A stretch of 64,000 bases of DNA from Cladobotryum mycophilum. Lineage: Eukaryota > Ascomycota > Sordariomycetes > Hypocreales > Hypocreaceae. Within the stretch, counting starts at the first letter, position 1. Each line of letters opens with the position of its first letter. Positions 21,381 through 33,522 of this stretch are shown piece by piece. The position numbers were made by a program, and so were the translations under genes. The notes beneath the pieces are model-generated. The model made no database searches. It was given only the letters and a program-made list of their open reading frames with translations, and was not told the origin of the DNA. The stretch covers positions 3,247,421 to 3,311,420 of the forward strand of contig JAVFKD010000015.1 of the NCBI GenBank assembly GCA_036429605.1. The letters are read 5' to 3'.

Positions 21381-24300
21381 GGTCACGACGACTTTGGCTG
21401 GAGCGATTGACGTCTGACGAGGGAGGTGGGTATAAAGGAACGTTTATAAAGAAGCGAAGAAATAAACGAGTGAACGACCTGCCAAGTCCCGGTAGGACGC
21501 GGACAAAGTCAAGAGGGCAACGATGTCGGCAACCGAATCGATGATGACAAGGGGGATGGATGGCGACAGTGGTGGTCGGTAAACCCTGGGCATGGTTTCT
21601 TAATAAAGAATCTGCTTGGTGGGTAGACGCCGCCTCATTAGTGGAGAGTCCTCACCGAGCTGGAGGAAGCCCTCTCTTGGTCTTGCCAGGCCATGTCATG
21701 CCATGCCATGCCAAACCCATGACAGAGACAGACAGACAAACAAGGGCTGCAACAGGGGCCGTGGCCTAAGCTGCGGCGGCGGCCTGGCCGGCAACTTTCG
21801 GTTCGCTCCATTTTGTCTTGTCTTGCCTTGTCGAGCGGAAAAGGCGTGAGAAAGTGAATCAGGTCTTTGCAGGGGGTGGTTGAGTGAGTGTGTGTGTGAG
21901 TGTGAGTGGAGGAGGTTTGAGAGGAAGAGGTTAGAACTTGGAGAGCGACGACGAGGAGACGAGACGAAGGAGAGGCCCCCACAACGAAGTGTGATCCTTT
22001 TTAGCGACATGGTCTGCACCTCTAGACTTGATTAGGCGCCGTGGTGGCCGGATAAGGAATGGTCACAGCCTGGAACTTGAGAGGCGCCTGTGAGTGCCTT
22101 GAATGGGAGCGCCTTGCAGCGCCCTTGCATGCTGTACCTGACATTAGCACGTCCAGCACTTGTCCGGTGCGCTCTCTGTGGCTGTTGAGTTCATTGTTCG
22201 ACGGGCAGCAGTCAAGTCCAGCCAAGTCCTACGCCGCGGACCTCAGCGGCGCATGCCATCAAGCATCCATCCATGGATCCATCCATACAAGATCCACCAA
22301 AGCGACAATATTATCCCTTGCATATTTGAAGCGGCTGTACATTGAACGGAGCACTATATTGGACAAATATTGAAGCAGGTAAACCGATCCGTCCATCCGT
22401 AGAGTGCTCCGTAGGTACAAGTACAAGCATATTGAACACGAGTGGAAACTTGTAAGCAAGGACCTGTCCGTTTTAGTAGGTAGTAGGTCGTAGCAGTGGC
22501 CTGCGTGCATTAATTAGTGAGCATTTTGGAATTAATTGCTCGCTCGTGCCTACGGAAATACTAGAGTTGGAGTGCTCCGTACATACTTGTACTCAGTGGG
22601 TGGTGGTAGGGTTGTAATTAGTAGTGACAGACCAGAGAGACTGCAGAATTTGTAAAACAGGGGGGCTTGGCGCCAACGTTGTGATTCAAGTCACGGCGTC
22701 TAATGTATGAACACGATGAACTGATGGTAAAGAAAATCCTCCGTAAGTTACTTTACGAATACGTATGTATGTATGTATGTATGTATGTATGTATGCATCG
22801 TCTCCAGCAGTCATGATGATCAATCTGGGGAATCTCAAGCATGTCAGCTCTCCTCACCTTATCCACCGCAAAGGCCTCCCAGGCACGCGACGGCATCGTG
22901 GGAGATGCACATCAGCTTTGTCCTTTCCATCCTTTCCTTTCCATCACAGCGGGAGATCAACAAGAGATGCTACCTGGACGAGTAGAGTCGTAGTGCATAG
23001 AGTTCGTGCTTAGGTAGCGCCCTGGAGGTCCAGTATGGAACGTTATCGCTATCCCCCTCCCGCTGCTGTACCGACATTTGACACAGTGGAGGCTTCAGTG
23101 TCTTTTTGGCCTCCAAACCGCCCCCACTACCGCACAAGCAGCGACTTGAAAGGCTACCTACCCTTGGACTTGGAGTCTACGAGTTCCAAGTTTGCAGCTT
23201 GGATTCTAGACTCTCCTCAGAACCTCTTCTCTCTTCTTCATCAATCAAGGCTGAGTTCACCTGTTATGACGCCTCTCCCGGACTGCCATTCAGCGCATTC
23301 CTTGGCATCATCAGGCCATGCCGGACTCCCGACAGACAGACAGACAAAGAAACAAGCAAGCAGGCAACTAAACAACCTTGAAATTTTTGCTCGCAACGTT
23401 AACCGCTTGTTCGTCTTGTCTCCGACCGACTTACGGAGTACAGGCAGGCAAACGTACACGGGCCAGCCTTCCAATCCCACCCACACGTGGCAAAACCGGG
23501 CAAAAAAAGTAACGCTTCAGCACAACATGGGCTCACCACCATCACCACCACCAGGAGACGGGCAAGCGAGCAAGCAAACAAACAACATTCAACAACTCAT
23601 TCTCTCCCCACACGGTCCCCTGCTAGTCACATACGGCAGAGATGAGCGGCTCTGTTCCAAATCGCAACTTTGGTTGCTGCACTTTTGCTCTTTTTTCCCC
23701 GTTCTCTTGCTCCGGCCTTTGTTAACGAAACCAGGATGGCGCTGTCTCTGACTGCATCATTGGATGGAGCCCTGTAAAATTGCCAATATCCATTAACTTA
23801 CCCACATAAGCATCCGTGGACACACCAAGTTTTTTCTCTGCAAGAGAACATTCCGATCCTCCCCCGGGGTATTTACTGCCGCCGCTACTACCTACTCGTA
23901 CCACGAGATAGGTACTGGTTACTACCACGGAACAGCGACGCCATGCCCATCTTGAGTCAAGGCGATTGGCGAATTGTAACCCGGCGGAGAGAATATCTTG
24001 CCGCCGAGAGGAGGGAGGGGAGGACAAAGATTCCACTCACACTCGCTCTCTCTCACTCACACTCGGCGGCTATTTTCTCTACATTCCAGAGGGTGTAAGC
24101 AAGCTGAAATTCTTTGTTAGTCGGTCCAGCTCTGACAACTCAGAAGCGAGGCACGGCATGGCATGGTCAACAACAAAGAAACAGGCAAACAATTTTCCGC
24201 TGGACAGACCCTCCAACGGCTCGAGTCTTGCCGGCCACGTGCAGCCGCAGCCCCCATCCATCCGCCGGACAGGGAAAGGTTCCTCCTCTGCCATGCCGTG

Positions 24301-26896
24301 CCGCGCCCCTTGCATTTCCGTCGCAGTCCGGACAGATTAATAGTATGTAAAATCTCTTCTCCTCACTCCGTTACGTACAACATACAAGTAAGTACAACTA
24401 GATACACAGCTCAGCCGTATCGTATCACCAAAGTCAGGGTCAGAGTATGAAGTTTGTTCTTTCCAACTACCGAAGCAAAGGTCGGGATCAATTTCTCAAC
24501 AGCCGGACAGTGTGTTGCCTCCCGGCTAAATCTTGGGCCATGGAAGAATGGAAGCCCCCGGCCAAGGTGCCTCAATACGGACCATCGCCTCACAGTCAGT
24601 CGCAATGTATTGCCACAACGTTCCCGAAAAATTCCCCTTTGGGACGGCGGACGACGGAGTAATCACACATATATCATCTGTATTAATCCGAACTACTCTG
24701 CTCGCTCGCTCCATCGACTTCTGATCCGTCTTTTGCCTCCCGACACAAATCAACTATATGAGCCCCCTATTAAGCTGCATGTCTACCGATTGAGGGTACG
24801 GTAAGATCCGGCGGCAAGACGATTACCTGAAACGGCACCATCCACCTTAGCAGGAAAGAAAAAGACGCACTTTGGGGCAGTGAATTAATGCTCGCAATTA
24901 TTACACCAATACCCAGCTTCCCCAGCCCTACCTGAGCCTATCTGCCCTCTATTGTTTTGCCATGCAAAGTAGGCATCCATGGCCTGTAGGTACGATCCAT
25001 GTTGAGCTTGGTAATTTCGTACCGGGTAATTTCTTATCTTACAAAAGTGCCAAGCTGGTAATTATGCATGGGCAATGCAATGCAATCAATTTTATCATGA
25101 CAACCTGATGGAATACGATATCTGGAATATTAATCTGCATCAGGGCCTTGGCTTTGGCTCTTATTCCCTGCCATGTCCGAGCACTCGTCGACACACAAGG
25201 AGGGAGCAGCAGTCCTTTTTTTTTTCCCTCTTGGCTGTCGTCAATGAGACACAATCACCTTCTGACAAGGGCTTGGCGTCCACCACGGCCGGCTTGCAAC
25301 TGAAAAGAGAGAGAGAGAGAGAAAACATTTCATAGCTTTACCTCTTTCAGTCTACAACGGATCTATCGGCTTGGTTTGCCGTCAATAGTCTCAAATGGTT
25401 GGGCCAAAAAGGGCTTGCGAGAGATCATCTCCGGCGGTCTGTCGGTTCAAGCCCATTCTCAGCCGCCTCAAATCGGAACGGACAGCGGTCTGCCAAAAAT
25501 ATCCTTTCCTCCGCTAGTCTATCGTGAAGCCTGGGCCTTGTGCAGGCCTTTGCAGATCGACTTGGCTTCCCTGTACTACATGGTGACAATGAATGTATGG
25601 GAGTACGAAGCGAAGTAGCCAAGCATTCAACTCTAGGATACGAGCCAGGCCGTTTTTCTAGATCTTGGGCTCAAATCTTGATCAGCTTGCCAGAGTGTTG
25701 AACAAGCTGCGGCAGAGAGCCAGACTTGCTCAGTGAAATGTGATGCTCCTTCTCCTATCAAGAGGATCAATTAATCGCCCAAATAACCCTGATGCATGCA
25801 TAACCCCCTGCTGCATCACCCACCCGAGGTGGGCAACGGTGGAGACACCCTCAAGCATGCCATCGCTTCCATGCATCTCGCACGCCTCTTCACACGCATA
25901 TCCATCCCTTACTGGTTCATCCGTTATCTCAGTGCCCTTTTTGACGCCTGCCTCTCAACCGGCTCCATGTGTACCGAGACATTAAATGTGTGCCTGCATT
26001 GAGCATGTACCTGCATACGGACACTTGGGAGAGCGAATCGCCTCGCCGACTCGGGGGTTACCAAGTACAGGAATCTAGTCGGGCTTTTTGCATGATCCCG
26101 GCGGACATGGAAGTTTTCTAGCCATGTTCCGTCAGAACTTTGATACGGCGGGGAAATAAGTAAATGAAATATTGGCTATTCTAGAGGGCGAATATTGTTG
26201 GGTCAAAGAAATGGAGTGTTGCACCAAATACTACACTGGGGTCTGCACATATACGTGATCACACTTCAATATTGCGTAGGTTGATGATGATGAACTAAAA
26301 GCCAACACAGCTGAATAACTTTCAAATATTGCCTATTTTAATATCTATAAATTACAAAATTGATATGGTATGGATCGAATGAATACTCGTGTTGCCGCCA
26401 TCTTTTGAGCTGAGCGTTTAGGGTAGCCGTCTTGTGACACTTCACTTGAACATCCATGTGGGCCTCAACATGGAGGCAAGTTTATGCAAAGTCATCTCGT
26501 GGCTGCAATTTGTTCTCGTTATGCAAGTAATTGATATTTCCACATTTATTCGTCAATATTTGGTGGGGTCGGTAATGTTCTGCTTCATGGATTGTATTAG
26601 CCTTGCAAACAACTGCTCAGAGCTGTGAATCTATTGCGATACGACTTGAGACGTAGGTGCGACTGAAGCATGGTGAAATGGCATGTATTGATCTTATTAT
26701 GGCTATGACCTATCTCTAAGCTTGTAGCACGTGATGCTGTAGTCTTCTATTCGACGGCGGAATCTCCAGCTCATAGCTCTCAACTACCGTCGAGGTTCAC
26801 TCAATGGCTTCTGACCATGCATAGCATATGGAACAATATCCCCACCATCACCCTTACGCTTAGACTCCCTCTTGCAGGAATTACAAGGACCGCTCC
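21381..26896. other. 5.5-kb gene-poor region
   Basis: No ORF here has a recognisable domain or consistent coding character. The longest (23035-23751, 238 codons, plus) is low-complexity. Features seen are CATGCC-type repeats near 21690-21712 and 24151-24166, GACA/AACA-type short repeats near 21724-21745 and 23327-23375, a tetranucleotide microsatellite at 22763, a GA run at 25303-25324, and several short CGGAGTA/CTCCGTA-like motifs (about 22403, 22569, 22740, 23436, 24653). It may be a long regulatory region or host a non-coding transcript; nothing proves either. Confidence 0.55.
22763..22795. repeat. (GTAT)n microsatellite
   Basis: About eight consecutive copies of GTAT. Confidence 0.9.
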
Positions 26897-27337
26897 TCAG
26901 ATGCGGACGAACCGGTTCGGTAGCCCCCAGAGGAGGTAGCTCGAGTTCATAAAGTGCATCGCCCTCTTCCGCCTCTTGCAAGCCAGGCACTCAAACTCCC
27001 ACTCGAGAATGCTGAAGAGCACCTGCTTCCTCTCCAGGTTGAGCTGGTGCCTTTGGACCTCCCTCTCCACCGTCTCCACGAGCACGTATGCCGGATCCTT
27101 CGACGCCGCTGTGCTCTTAAACTGCTGGCCGATGGTGTCCAGGACGGTGAACTGCTGGTGGGCGATGCTAATCTTGGTGTCTAGGATGGCCAGGGTAACT
27201 GCGTCTACCCCTAGCTGGACGAGTCTTTTGCGAGAAGTCATTTTACGCTGAGTACGCTGCGAGGACGAGGAGTCTGAGCTGCTAGAGCAGGCGTCCGGGT
27301 CATCAAACGCCTCGAGGCTAATAATGCGAGAAGTCAT
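26897..27337 (-). CDS. Hypothetical small protein
   Basis: A 146-codon ORF starts MTSRIISLEAFDDPDACSSS. It has a Ser-rich segment, a second in-frame MTSRKR that could be an alternative start, and a helical region (about residues 45-120: ISIAHQQFTVLDTIGQQ, VETVEREVQRHQ) ending in CLACKRRKR. No domain is recognised. The helical part has good coding character. Near position 26985 the neighbouring frame takes over an acidic, proline-containing reading (EAEEGDALYELELPPLG) that continues to 26784. The true C-terminus may therefore lie there if one base is missing or a splice event was overlooked. It is poorly supported as an expressed gene. Confidence 0.35.
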   Translation of the reverse strand: MTSRIISLEAFDDPDACSSSSDSSSSQRTQRKMTSRKRLVQLGVDAVTLAILDTKISIAHQQFTVLDTIGQQFKSTAASKDPAYVLVETVEREVQRHQLNLERKQVLFSILEWEFECLACKRRKRAMHFMNSSYLLWGLPNRFVRI

Positions 27338-28396
27338 TTTTCTGGAGTACTCGAGTAGAAGGGGCTGCTGCGGTAATGATATATAGACGGGGGGTCAAGT
27401 TTCTGGTTAGTAGCACAACGAGTACTGCACGAACCTGCTTTTTTGTTTCTTTAAATATCGTATCTGTATCAGTGATTCAGAAATGCTCAAGGTTGGACTA
27501 CGAGTTTGGAAGACTGTTTCCTTATTCCAGTTTCACCAGATGGGAGTCAGGCCAGGTTTCAGCTGCCGTATGACAAAGAGATGGAGTGAGTAATAGGACG
27601 CAAAGAAGCCTGCCTCTGCCAACATATATAAAGATCACAATGCCCACCTTTGTGGGGATCTCGACGACAAGTGAACGATTGATGATTGTCGGTTTCAAGT
27701 GTCTTCGATTCCTTCCGTCTTCCATTGGTGTTCGAGAATATCTCAAAGACTTTCAATGGCCATATTACTGAACAGAACCACCGTGTAACAGTTGTCGTAC
27801 AAATGCCAGTGCACTACAGGAGCCGTATCACTCGAAGACTGCTTGGAGGGCAGCAAACAACTCTCTACCGTGTGGGAAGTACGAGTTTCTAGACACAAGA
27901 GGTGGTCGAGTTTGAGGAAAACTCGGGCCAAGCATGAAATCACACGCTAAAGGGTGATAGTCTTCGCATGATTGAACATGAAAGCCGTGGAAGAATTATG
28001 GGAACGAACGATTCTCGCTATCGGGGGCTCGTCCAGTTAGAAGGCCTCTGTTACTGATTAACGCTGAACACTTGTCAACTGCTGATTGATGCAAAATCTC
28101 CAACAGTTGTGCCACTGAAAGGTAGGTATCAGGAATGGCGAACAAAGGAGGAGCACTACGATCGGGGAGGTCACAAAGAGAATAATTGCAATGAACTACT
28201 TGGTATTTGGACTATCTGCCTAACTCAAAGGGCTACTTTGTCCATCCTTCCTGTCATCATGACATTGAACAAGCTCTAAATATCGTTGCTAGCTGGTGCA
28301 TGTTAGCTCTTGAACGATGAACAAAGGTGAAAAAGGGATATGCCCTACCAATTCTGTGACATCATGCCACAAAGCGTCCCATGGGTAACCGAACTT
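27338..28396. other. Intergenic region, no supported gene
   Basis: Only short ORFs without coding character are visible. Confidence 0.55.
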
Positions 28397-28759
28397 TCAG
28401 GCCCTAATAACGCCGTCGCGCTCGAGAGCGGCCACGGCATCGTTGACCCAGTTGAGGCAGTTGCAAGTGCCCATCGAATCGTACTGGGTGGTGGGGGGCG
28501 TGACGGTGCGGCAAACCCTCTCGATGCGGCCCAGCGAGCCATCCTCGGCCCTGCCCAGGAAGTCGCGGCTCTTGAAGGTGGAGAGGCTACCGAAGCCGGG
28601 GGGACTGACGTGGTCCATGGAGAAGACCATGTGCTCCTGGCTGTTGACGCGCTTGACGTGGAACTTGATGCCGGTGCCGTTGGCGCCGGTCTCGACGTAG
28701 ATGATGTGGTGGGGGCTGCTGCTGGTTTGGATCTCGATCTGATAGACGTTGAGAACCAT
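28397..28759 (-). CDS. Small conserved fungal protein of unknown function
   Basis: A single-exon ORF of 120 residues starts MVLNVYQIEIQTSSSPHHII and ends LNWVNDAVAALERDGVIRA. The layout (N-terminal YQIEI strand, central HHIIYVETGANGTGIKFHV, a CRTVTPP segment, then a C-terminal CNCLNWVNDAV helix) resembles a small, often duplicated family of uncharacterised ascomycete proteins that I know only as hypothetical. No signal peptide, membrane segment or enzyme motif is visible, so it is probably intracellular. Codon third positions are G/C-rich, which supports coding. Upstream (28760 onward) there is no neighbour for several hundred bases. Confidence 0.65.
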   Translation of the reverse strand: MVLNVYQIEIQTSSSPHHIIYVETGANGTGIKFHVKRVNSQEHMVFSMDHVSPPGFGSLSTFKSRDFLGRAEDGSLGRIERVCRTVTPPTTQYDSMGTCNCLNWVNDAVAALERDGVIRA

Positions 28760-29741
28760 TTTTACGGATCAGTTCCTTTGGGAAATGGATATTTGAGAGT
28801 TTGAATAGAGTTCGTAGATGGGGTGGTGAGGAGTGATGATGGTTTGTGGGATTTGTTTCTTTGCAGAAGGAGCTGGTGGCATGTGATGATGTCGGAGTGT
28901 TGTTGTGTATGAGGGAAATGGAAAGCCCAAAGCGCGGGGGCCGTGGTGTTTAAATCTCTTTTCCAAGGGGTCGATTTGGTTCACGAAAAGTGATGATTAT
29001 CTGAGAAAGCAGTCCTCCTATTCACCTCAGATTACCTGCTTGGCATCCTTCCTGACCGAGGGCTACGTTTTGGATGGAACAATACGATTGACTGTTATTC
29101 ACTGGGACATCCACTACCGGTGTGAATTGAAGAATAGCTATTGTGAATGACCTAGTAGGGACACAGATAGGAAAGTGAGCCCTGTGGAAAGGGACATTGA
29201 TCCAGGTACTGGTACAATCAGAAGAGTTGCCAGCCGGCAGCCGTTGGCAAGTCCTGCTATTCAGAGGTCCCTGAATGACTCACCCAGGGCTCTGAAGAAT
29301 GAAGGCAATGCAGTCAAATGACATCATAACCCCTGAAAAGCATCTAAACTGTAAAGAAGTGAAATCATATCCACAGACATGCTGAAATTTTATATGTGAA
29401 TCTGTCGAACTGATAATACTATAGTATACCTGTGTATCTGGTTTGGGGCTCAGGGGGTCAATCACTACCAAAAAAGAGATTGCCCAAATATTAAAGAGTC
29501 TATAATCTCATTATCAGATATTATGCTGGGCTCAGTTCATGCGCTTGGGACGTTCTTTCACATCAGGCTCTTCACCGATGTCGACAAAGTTGGTACGAGT
29601 CTGCGATGAGAATAATATGTGATCAACTGTCTACTCTCCACCGTCACTGAATTTTATAAACATGACAAAAATAGCATAGAGAATTATTCGTGCTCATTCA
29701 TTAACTACCTAGTAATTACTTCCACTCATGCCCCCCACTTC
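28760..29741. other. Intergenic region, no supported gene
   Basis: Upstream of the small protein and downstream of the GLEYA gene. No coding signal recognised. Confidence 0.55.
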
Positions 29742-31215
29742 TCAAGGAAAGATATCATCGGGGTTGCAAACATTGACCCAGTATCCAACTCCACCCTCGA
29801 CCTTGGTTCCACCAGGAGTCGTGACGGTCAAATCGCTTCGTGCCGGGCCGCCACCATTGGCCCACAAATACGTGATTGGGATCGCGCTGCCCTTGGTCAA
29901 GGTAATGGTTGTGGTTCCACCCTGAGTTCCGGAACCAATTCTTTGGGCCTTGAACCCGGCGTTGGAGTCGTTCCAATCGGAAAACGCGACGTCGCCTAAC
30001 CAGATAGATTCCCAGTTGTCTACCGTGGCAGCGTTGCTAGAGAAGGTGTACTGCCCGGACTCCTTGGCCAGGAAGAAGCCGTGGAAGACGATAGCTGACT
30101 GGGCCGAATCGAAAGCTGGAGTGCTTGGGAAAGTGAGAATCGAAGAGCCACTAGGCCAGTTGGGAGAGATGAAGGCCAGGTTGGCCAGTTTGCCGGACGC
30201 AACAGGAACCGCATTCTTGAAGAAGGAGGACGTGAAGCCGGGGCTTGCTAGGTTGGCATTGTACGTGTGGGTGTATCTGCGGTACGACAAGTCGTTGGTT
30301 GCAATCTCCGTGGCTGCCACGTTCTTGGTCACCGTGACAGTCTTTCGAAGGGTAATAGTCTTCGTAGCACCGACGTTTGTCTGCGTTTTTTGAACGGTTG
30401 CGGTCCTAAATTGCAATTAGATACTGTTCCATCAGGTTTTTGGGTGGATGCTTTTGTTTCTGGCTTACGTTGTTATAAGGGGGCGAATGGTAGTGGTGGA
30501 GAAGCTGGTCTTGGTCACCGCGTCGGCGGTCTTATACTTGTAGTCGGTAACGGTAGGAGTAGGAAGACTCAGGCACTTGCAGGCATTGGAGATGGCGCCG
30601 TTGGCCCAGCCCTTGGGGATGCATGTCGGCTTGGGTGCAGGATATCCTCGCTTTACAACAACAGTAACTTCGGCTGGCGCGGTGTAAGCCTTGTTGAGGC
30701 AAGACAAGGTGTCGGTGGTCGTGACAGTGATGTAATCAGTCACCGTCTAATTGCGAGTGTCAGTATGGGCAAATTTGAAGTGGCGGATGCTCGAGATCAT
30801 ACTTGATATTTTGTTACAGTAGGGGTAGAGTCAACCACAATCGTCTGGGTGGCGGAGACGGTGGCCACGATAGGGTCACCAGTCAGACTGACAACCCGGG
30901 TAGCGGTAACATCAGGTGGGTATTTGGTTTTGTAGGACGTGCTGAGACCCAATTGTTAGTAGGATGGAAAATGATTAGAATACCGGTAGTGAACGTACAC
31001 TGTCTTTGTTGTGATTCCGAGGAAGCTTGAGCAATATGGTGTCGCAGCAGGGTAATGCTTGAGAAGTCCAATGACCACCGGGTTGAGTTTACAAAAGTCC
31101 ACTGGAGAAGGTGGAGGTGGGTAATAGGGGGAGGCGGAGGAGGATAGTAACCTCCTCCTGGAGCAGCCATGGCTGCCAAAGGCAGAAGAGCAACAAGAGA
31201 TAGTCCCGAATACAT
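29742..31215 (-). CDS. GLEYA/PA14-type secreted adhesin-like protein
   Basis: Exons (minus) are 31215-30999, 30941-30803, 30746-30469 and 30405-29742. Order: signal peptide (MYSGLSLVALLPLAAMAA); a Tyr/Pro-rich stretch; a cysteine-containing module (FCKLNPVV, ATPYCSSFLG); Thr-rich segments likely O-glycosylated; a second Cys module (CIPKGWANGAISNACKC); more TVTVT repeats; and a C-terminal GLEYA/PA14-like domain (YTHTYNANLASPGF, WESIWLGDVAFSDW, ITYLWANGGGPARSDLTV). GLEYA domains bind glycans in yeast flocculin-type adhesins, so a surface or matrix role is inferred. Intron borders and phases all agree. The first exon changes frame inside the proline codons: one more C in the run complementary to 31127-31131 is needed. 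The restored length would be about 432 residues. A TATATAA lies about 100 bp upstream. Confidence 0.8.
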
Positions 31216-31312
31216 TGTGCGTGAGCAAGAGATAACTCAGTCAAGAATGTCGAATGTGATTGAACCCAATGTTGAGCTTGTTCTCTCCCAAATCATTGAA
31301 GCACATCTCGAC

Positions 31313-31319
31313 TTATATA
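31313..31319 (-). promoter_or_regulatory. TATA box of the GLEYA gene
   Basis: TATATAA on the minus strand, about 100 bp before the ATG at 31215. Confidence 0.55.
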
Positions 31320-33522
31320 CTCGGTCCTCGCGCATGTGCCTCCTGTTTCCCAATGGGATATGTTGACATGCACTCAAACCAATAGTTCAGCCAAGTGCCA
31401 TGATATCACCCAGTCCAGACCGTTGAATCTGGGGTACGATTTGCGGCAGTCATGGTTCAGCTTTCCGAGCTGGGTCTCTCGCCTGCGCCACAACGGAGCC
31501 GTCGATCCCGCTGTCAGTATTCCGGTAAGGCTGAAAATAGGTGGCATAAGGAGCAACGGGAACCCGAGCACAAAATGCAGTAAAAAGCAGCGTGTCTGTG
31601 TCCTATTGATCCTCCACATCAACTAGCGCAGCCCAAAACAGCGTCGAAAATTGCAGAGTGTCTGAGGGCAAGTCTTGGCGGACTGGTCCAGAACTGTCAA
31701 GTCTCCCAATCGCGCCGTCTGCATTCCATTTTAACCATGTCGATAAATCTAAATAACCTTAAAGGTTAGAGTAAACCGACTGCCGTTCTTAAAATAACGG
31801 GACTGGGCCTTGATTTGGGCGTTGATATGGCTCGAATCAGTAGTTGGCTTGAATAGTCTTTGGGATAAAAATGATGCAACAGCCCTGCCATTAATCTCAA
31901 ATTCTGTCAAGTGGCGGCACTCGTCAGAATGGCATTGATTAAGGAGCTCCGTGGGCGTGAATGGATGATGCATTATTGACGGTCATTGCAGCAACTTCTG
32001 ACGGCCCGGCATTTGACAACCATATGGTCTGTCCTGCATGCAAGGTGAGGCGTGCTCTAGCAGCGCTTGTCTTGAAAAAGCGGTAACATTCGGGGGCTGG
32101 GTTCAGCAGCTTTCAAGACATGCAAGCTCGCGCTTCAAGCTCAAGAGATGGGCTTCGTGCTACTGCCCCCAAGCTCACGACCATCCGCCTTGTAGTTGTG
32201 AATGTTTTTTGCAGCCACGTTTATGGACGGGCTCTGACCGATGTAACTTTGGATGGGCTATGTTTGCAAGTAGACAGCAGTGCGAGATGGTTGGCATCAC
32301 AACCAAGCCCATCAATAGACTTGATGAGACTGCTTGGACAGATACGAGGATGGCTAGAGAACTTTTCGATACCGCAAAGCCAAAAGAAAGCCTCTTGCAA
32401 ATAGATCCTTTTGTTTTCGGTATATAAGCTTGGTTTTGGGCTTTTCATCAAGTTTGGCGCTGAAGAGAAAGGCGAAGGCAATGGTAGTGGTCTTGATGCA
32501 GCAGAGCCCTCCAGACTCCGCGCTATCCTTTTCGTTAATCGCGGCCTAGGAGAAGGCTTGTCCTCTTCTGTAACAAGGTGGGATAGGTCAGATGAGCCTT
32601 TTCTGGCATTTTTCGTACCCAACTTGAAATAGAGTGCTTTATACGATGGGGGCCGGAAAACGATCTCGTATTGACCATGGTAGAGGCTCGAGGAGTGACA
32701 GCGTTGCTAGGTGTTCTCCCTGGGACGCCTTGGTCTTGCTTTTGCTATGACAGCATGATCCTCTTGAAGTATGCGGCATTATTGAGAAGCTGTTACTATA
32801 CATAGTATAGGGAAAGAAAAAAAGAAGGAAAAGAAAGGAGAAAAAGGAGAATAAAGCAGAGAGTATTGACAATGATAGGCGTGATTGAAAAAGTTTGGTG
32901 TATTGGAAGGCTAAGTTATTTGCTCTGAACCTCTAGAGCTGTTCAAGGTACTGTCAGTGGAGGACCCGCTAACCTAGAGGAGAGCTGGTGAGAACAGTAG
33001 CAATGAAAAGTTTCAACGCAACGGTTAATTCTACCTTGGTACTGTGTTGGTAGTAGAACCTATCTCTACAACATAATACATAATATTCACTGGATTCATC
33101 TAAAATAGAATAAATCTCATAAAATGGATACAAAATTTTAATGCTTCATAATGGTGTAACTGTTTATGATACTGATCAACACCGGCTGTTAAGGATCTAG
33201 TCGCTGGGTACGGGTATATGCCTGCTCCGGTACTTGCTCCGACACAGCAGCAACAGCATGAACCCATGTACATCACCCTTCCTCAACGGGTACCACTTGC
33301 ATTGGAATGCATCATCACCACGTGGAACAGCGCAGTGACGTCGAGGCCGATAGTCGGTCCCCAAATTTTTCACCCCACTATCTATCGATCGATAAGAAAG
33401 AAGGAGGGGCAGAGAAATTAGAAACTTGGAATAATAATTTCATCACCACAAACGTTCAACCAACAAAAAGGTCATGATCTAAAAGAGAGTCTGCATCGAG
33501 GGCAGAAACTCAATTCAAAACC
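31320..33522. other. Intergenic region, no supported gene
   Basis: Separates the accessory and housekeeping halves. Scattered ORFs of 60-133 codons on both strands overlap each other and show no domain. An A/G-rich stretch lies at about 32810-32855. Confidence 0.55.

Noticed and set aside
23035..23751. 238-codon ORF in the gene-poor region
   Set aside because: Low-complexity, Ser/Pro/Gln-rich, crosses simple repeats, no domain and no splice partner.
25440..25465. tRNA T-loop-like sequence (ggttcaagccc)
   Set aside because: The flanking bases do not form a T-stem, and no acceptor, D or anticodon arm is found around it.
32038..32427. 129-codon cysteine-containing plus ORF
   Set aside because: Overlaps an equally long minus ORF. 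No signal peptide, no domain.
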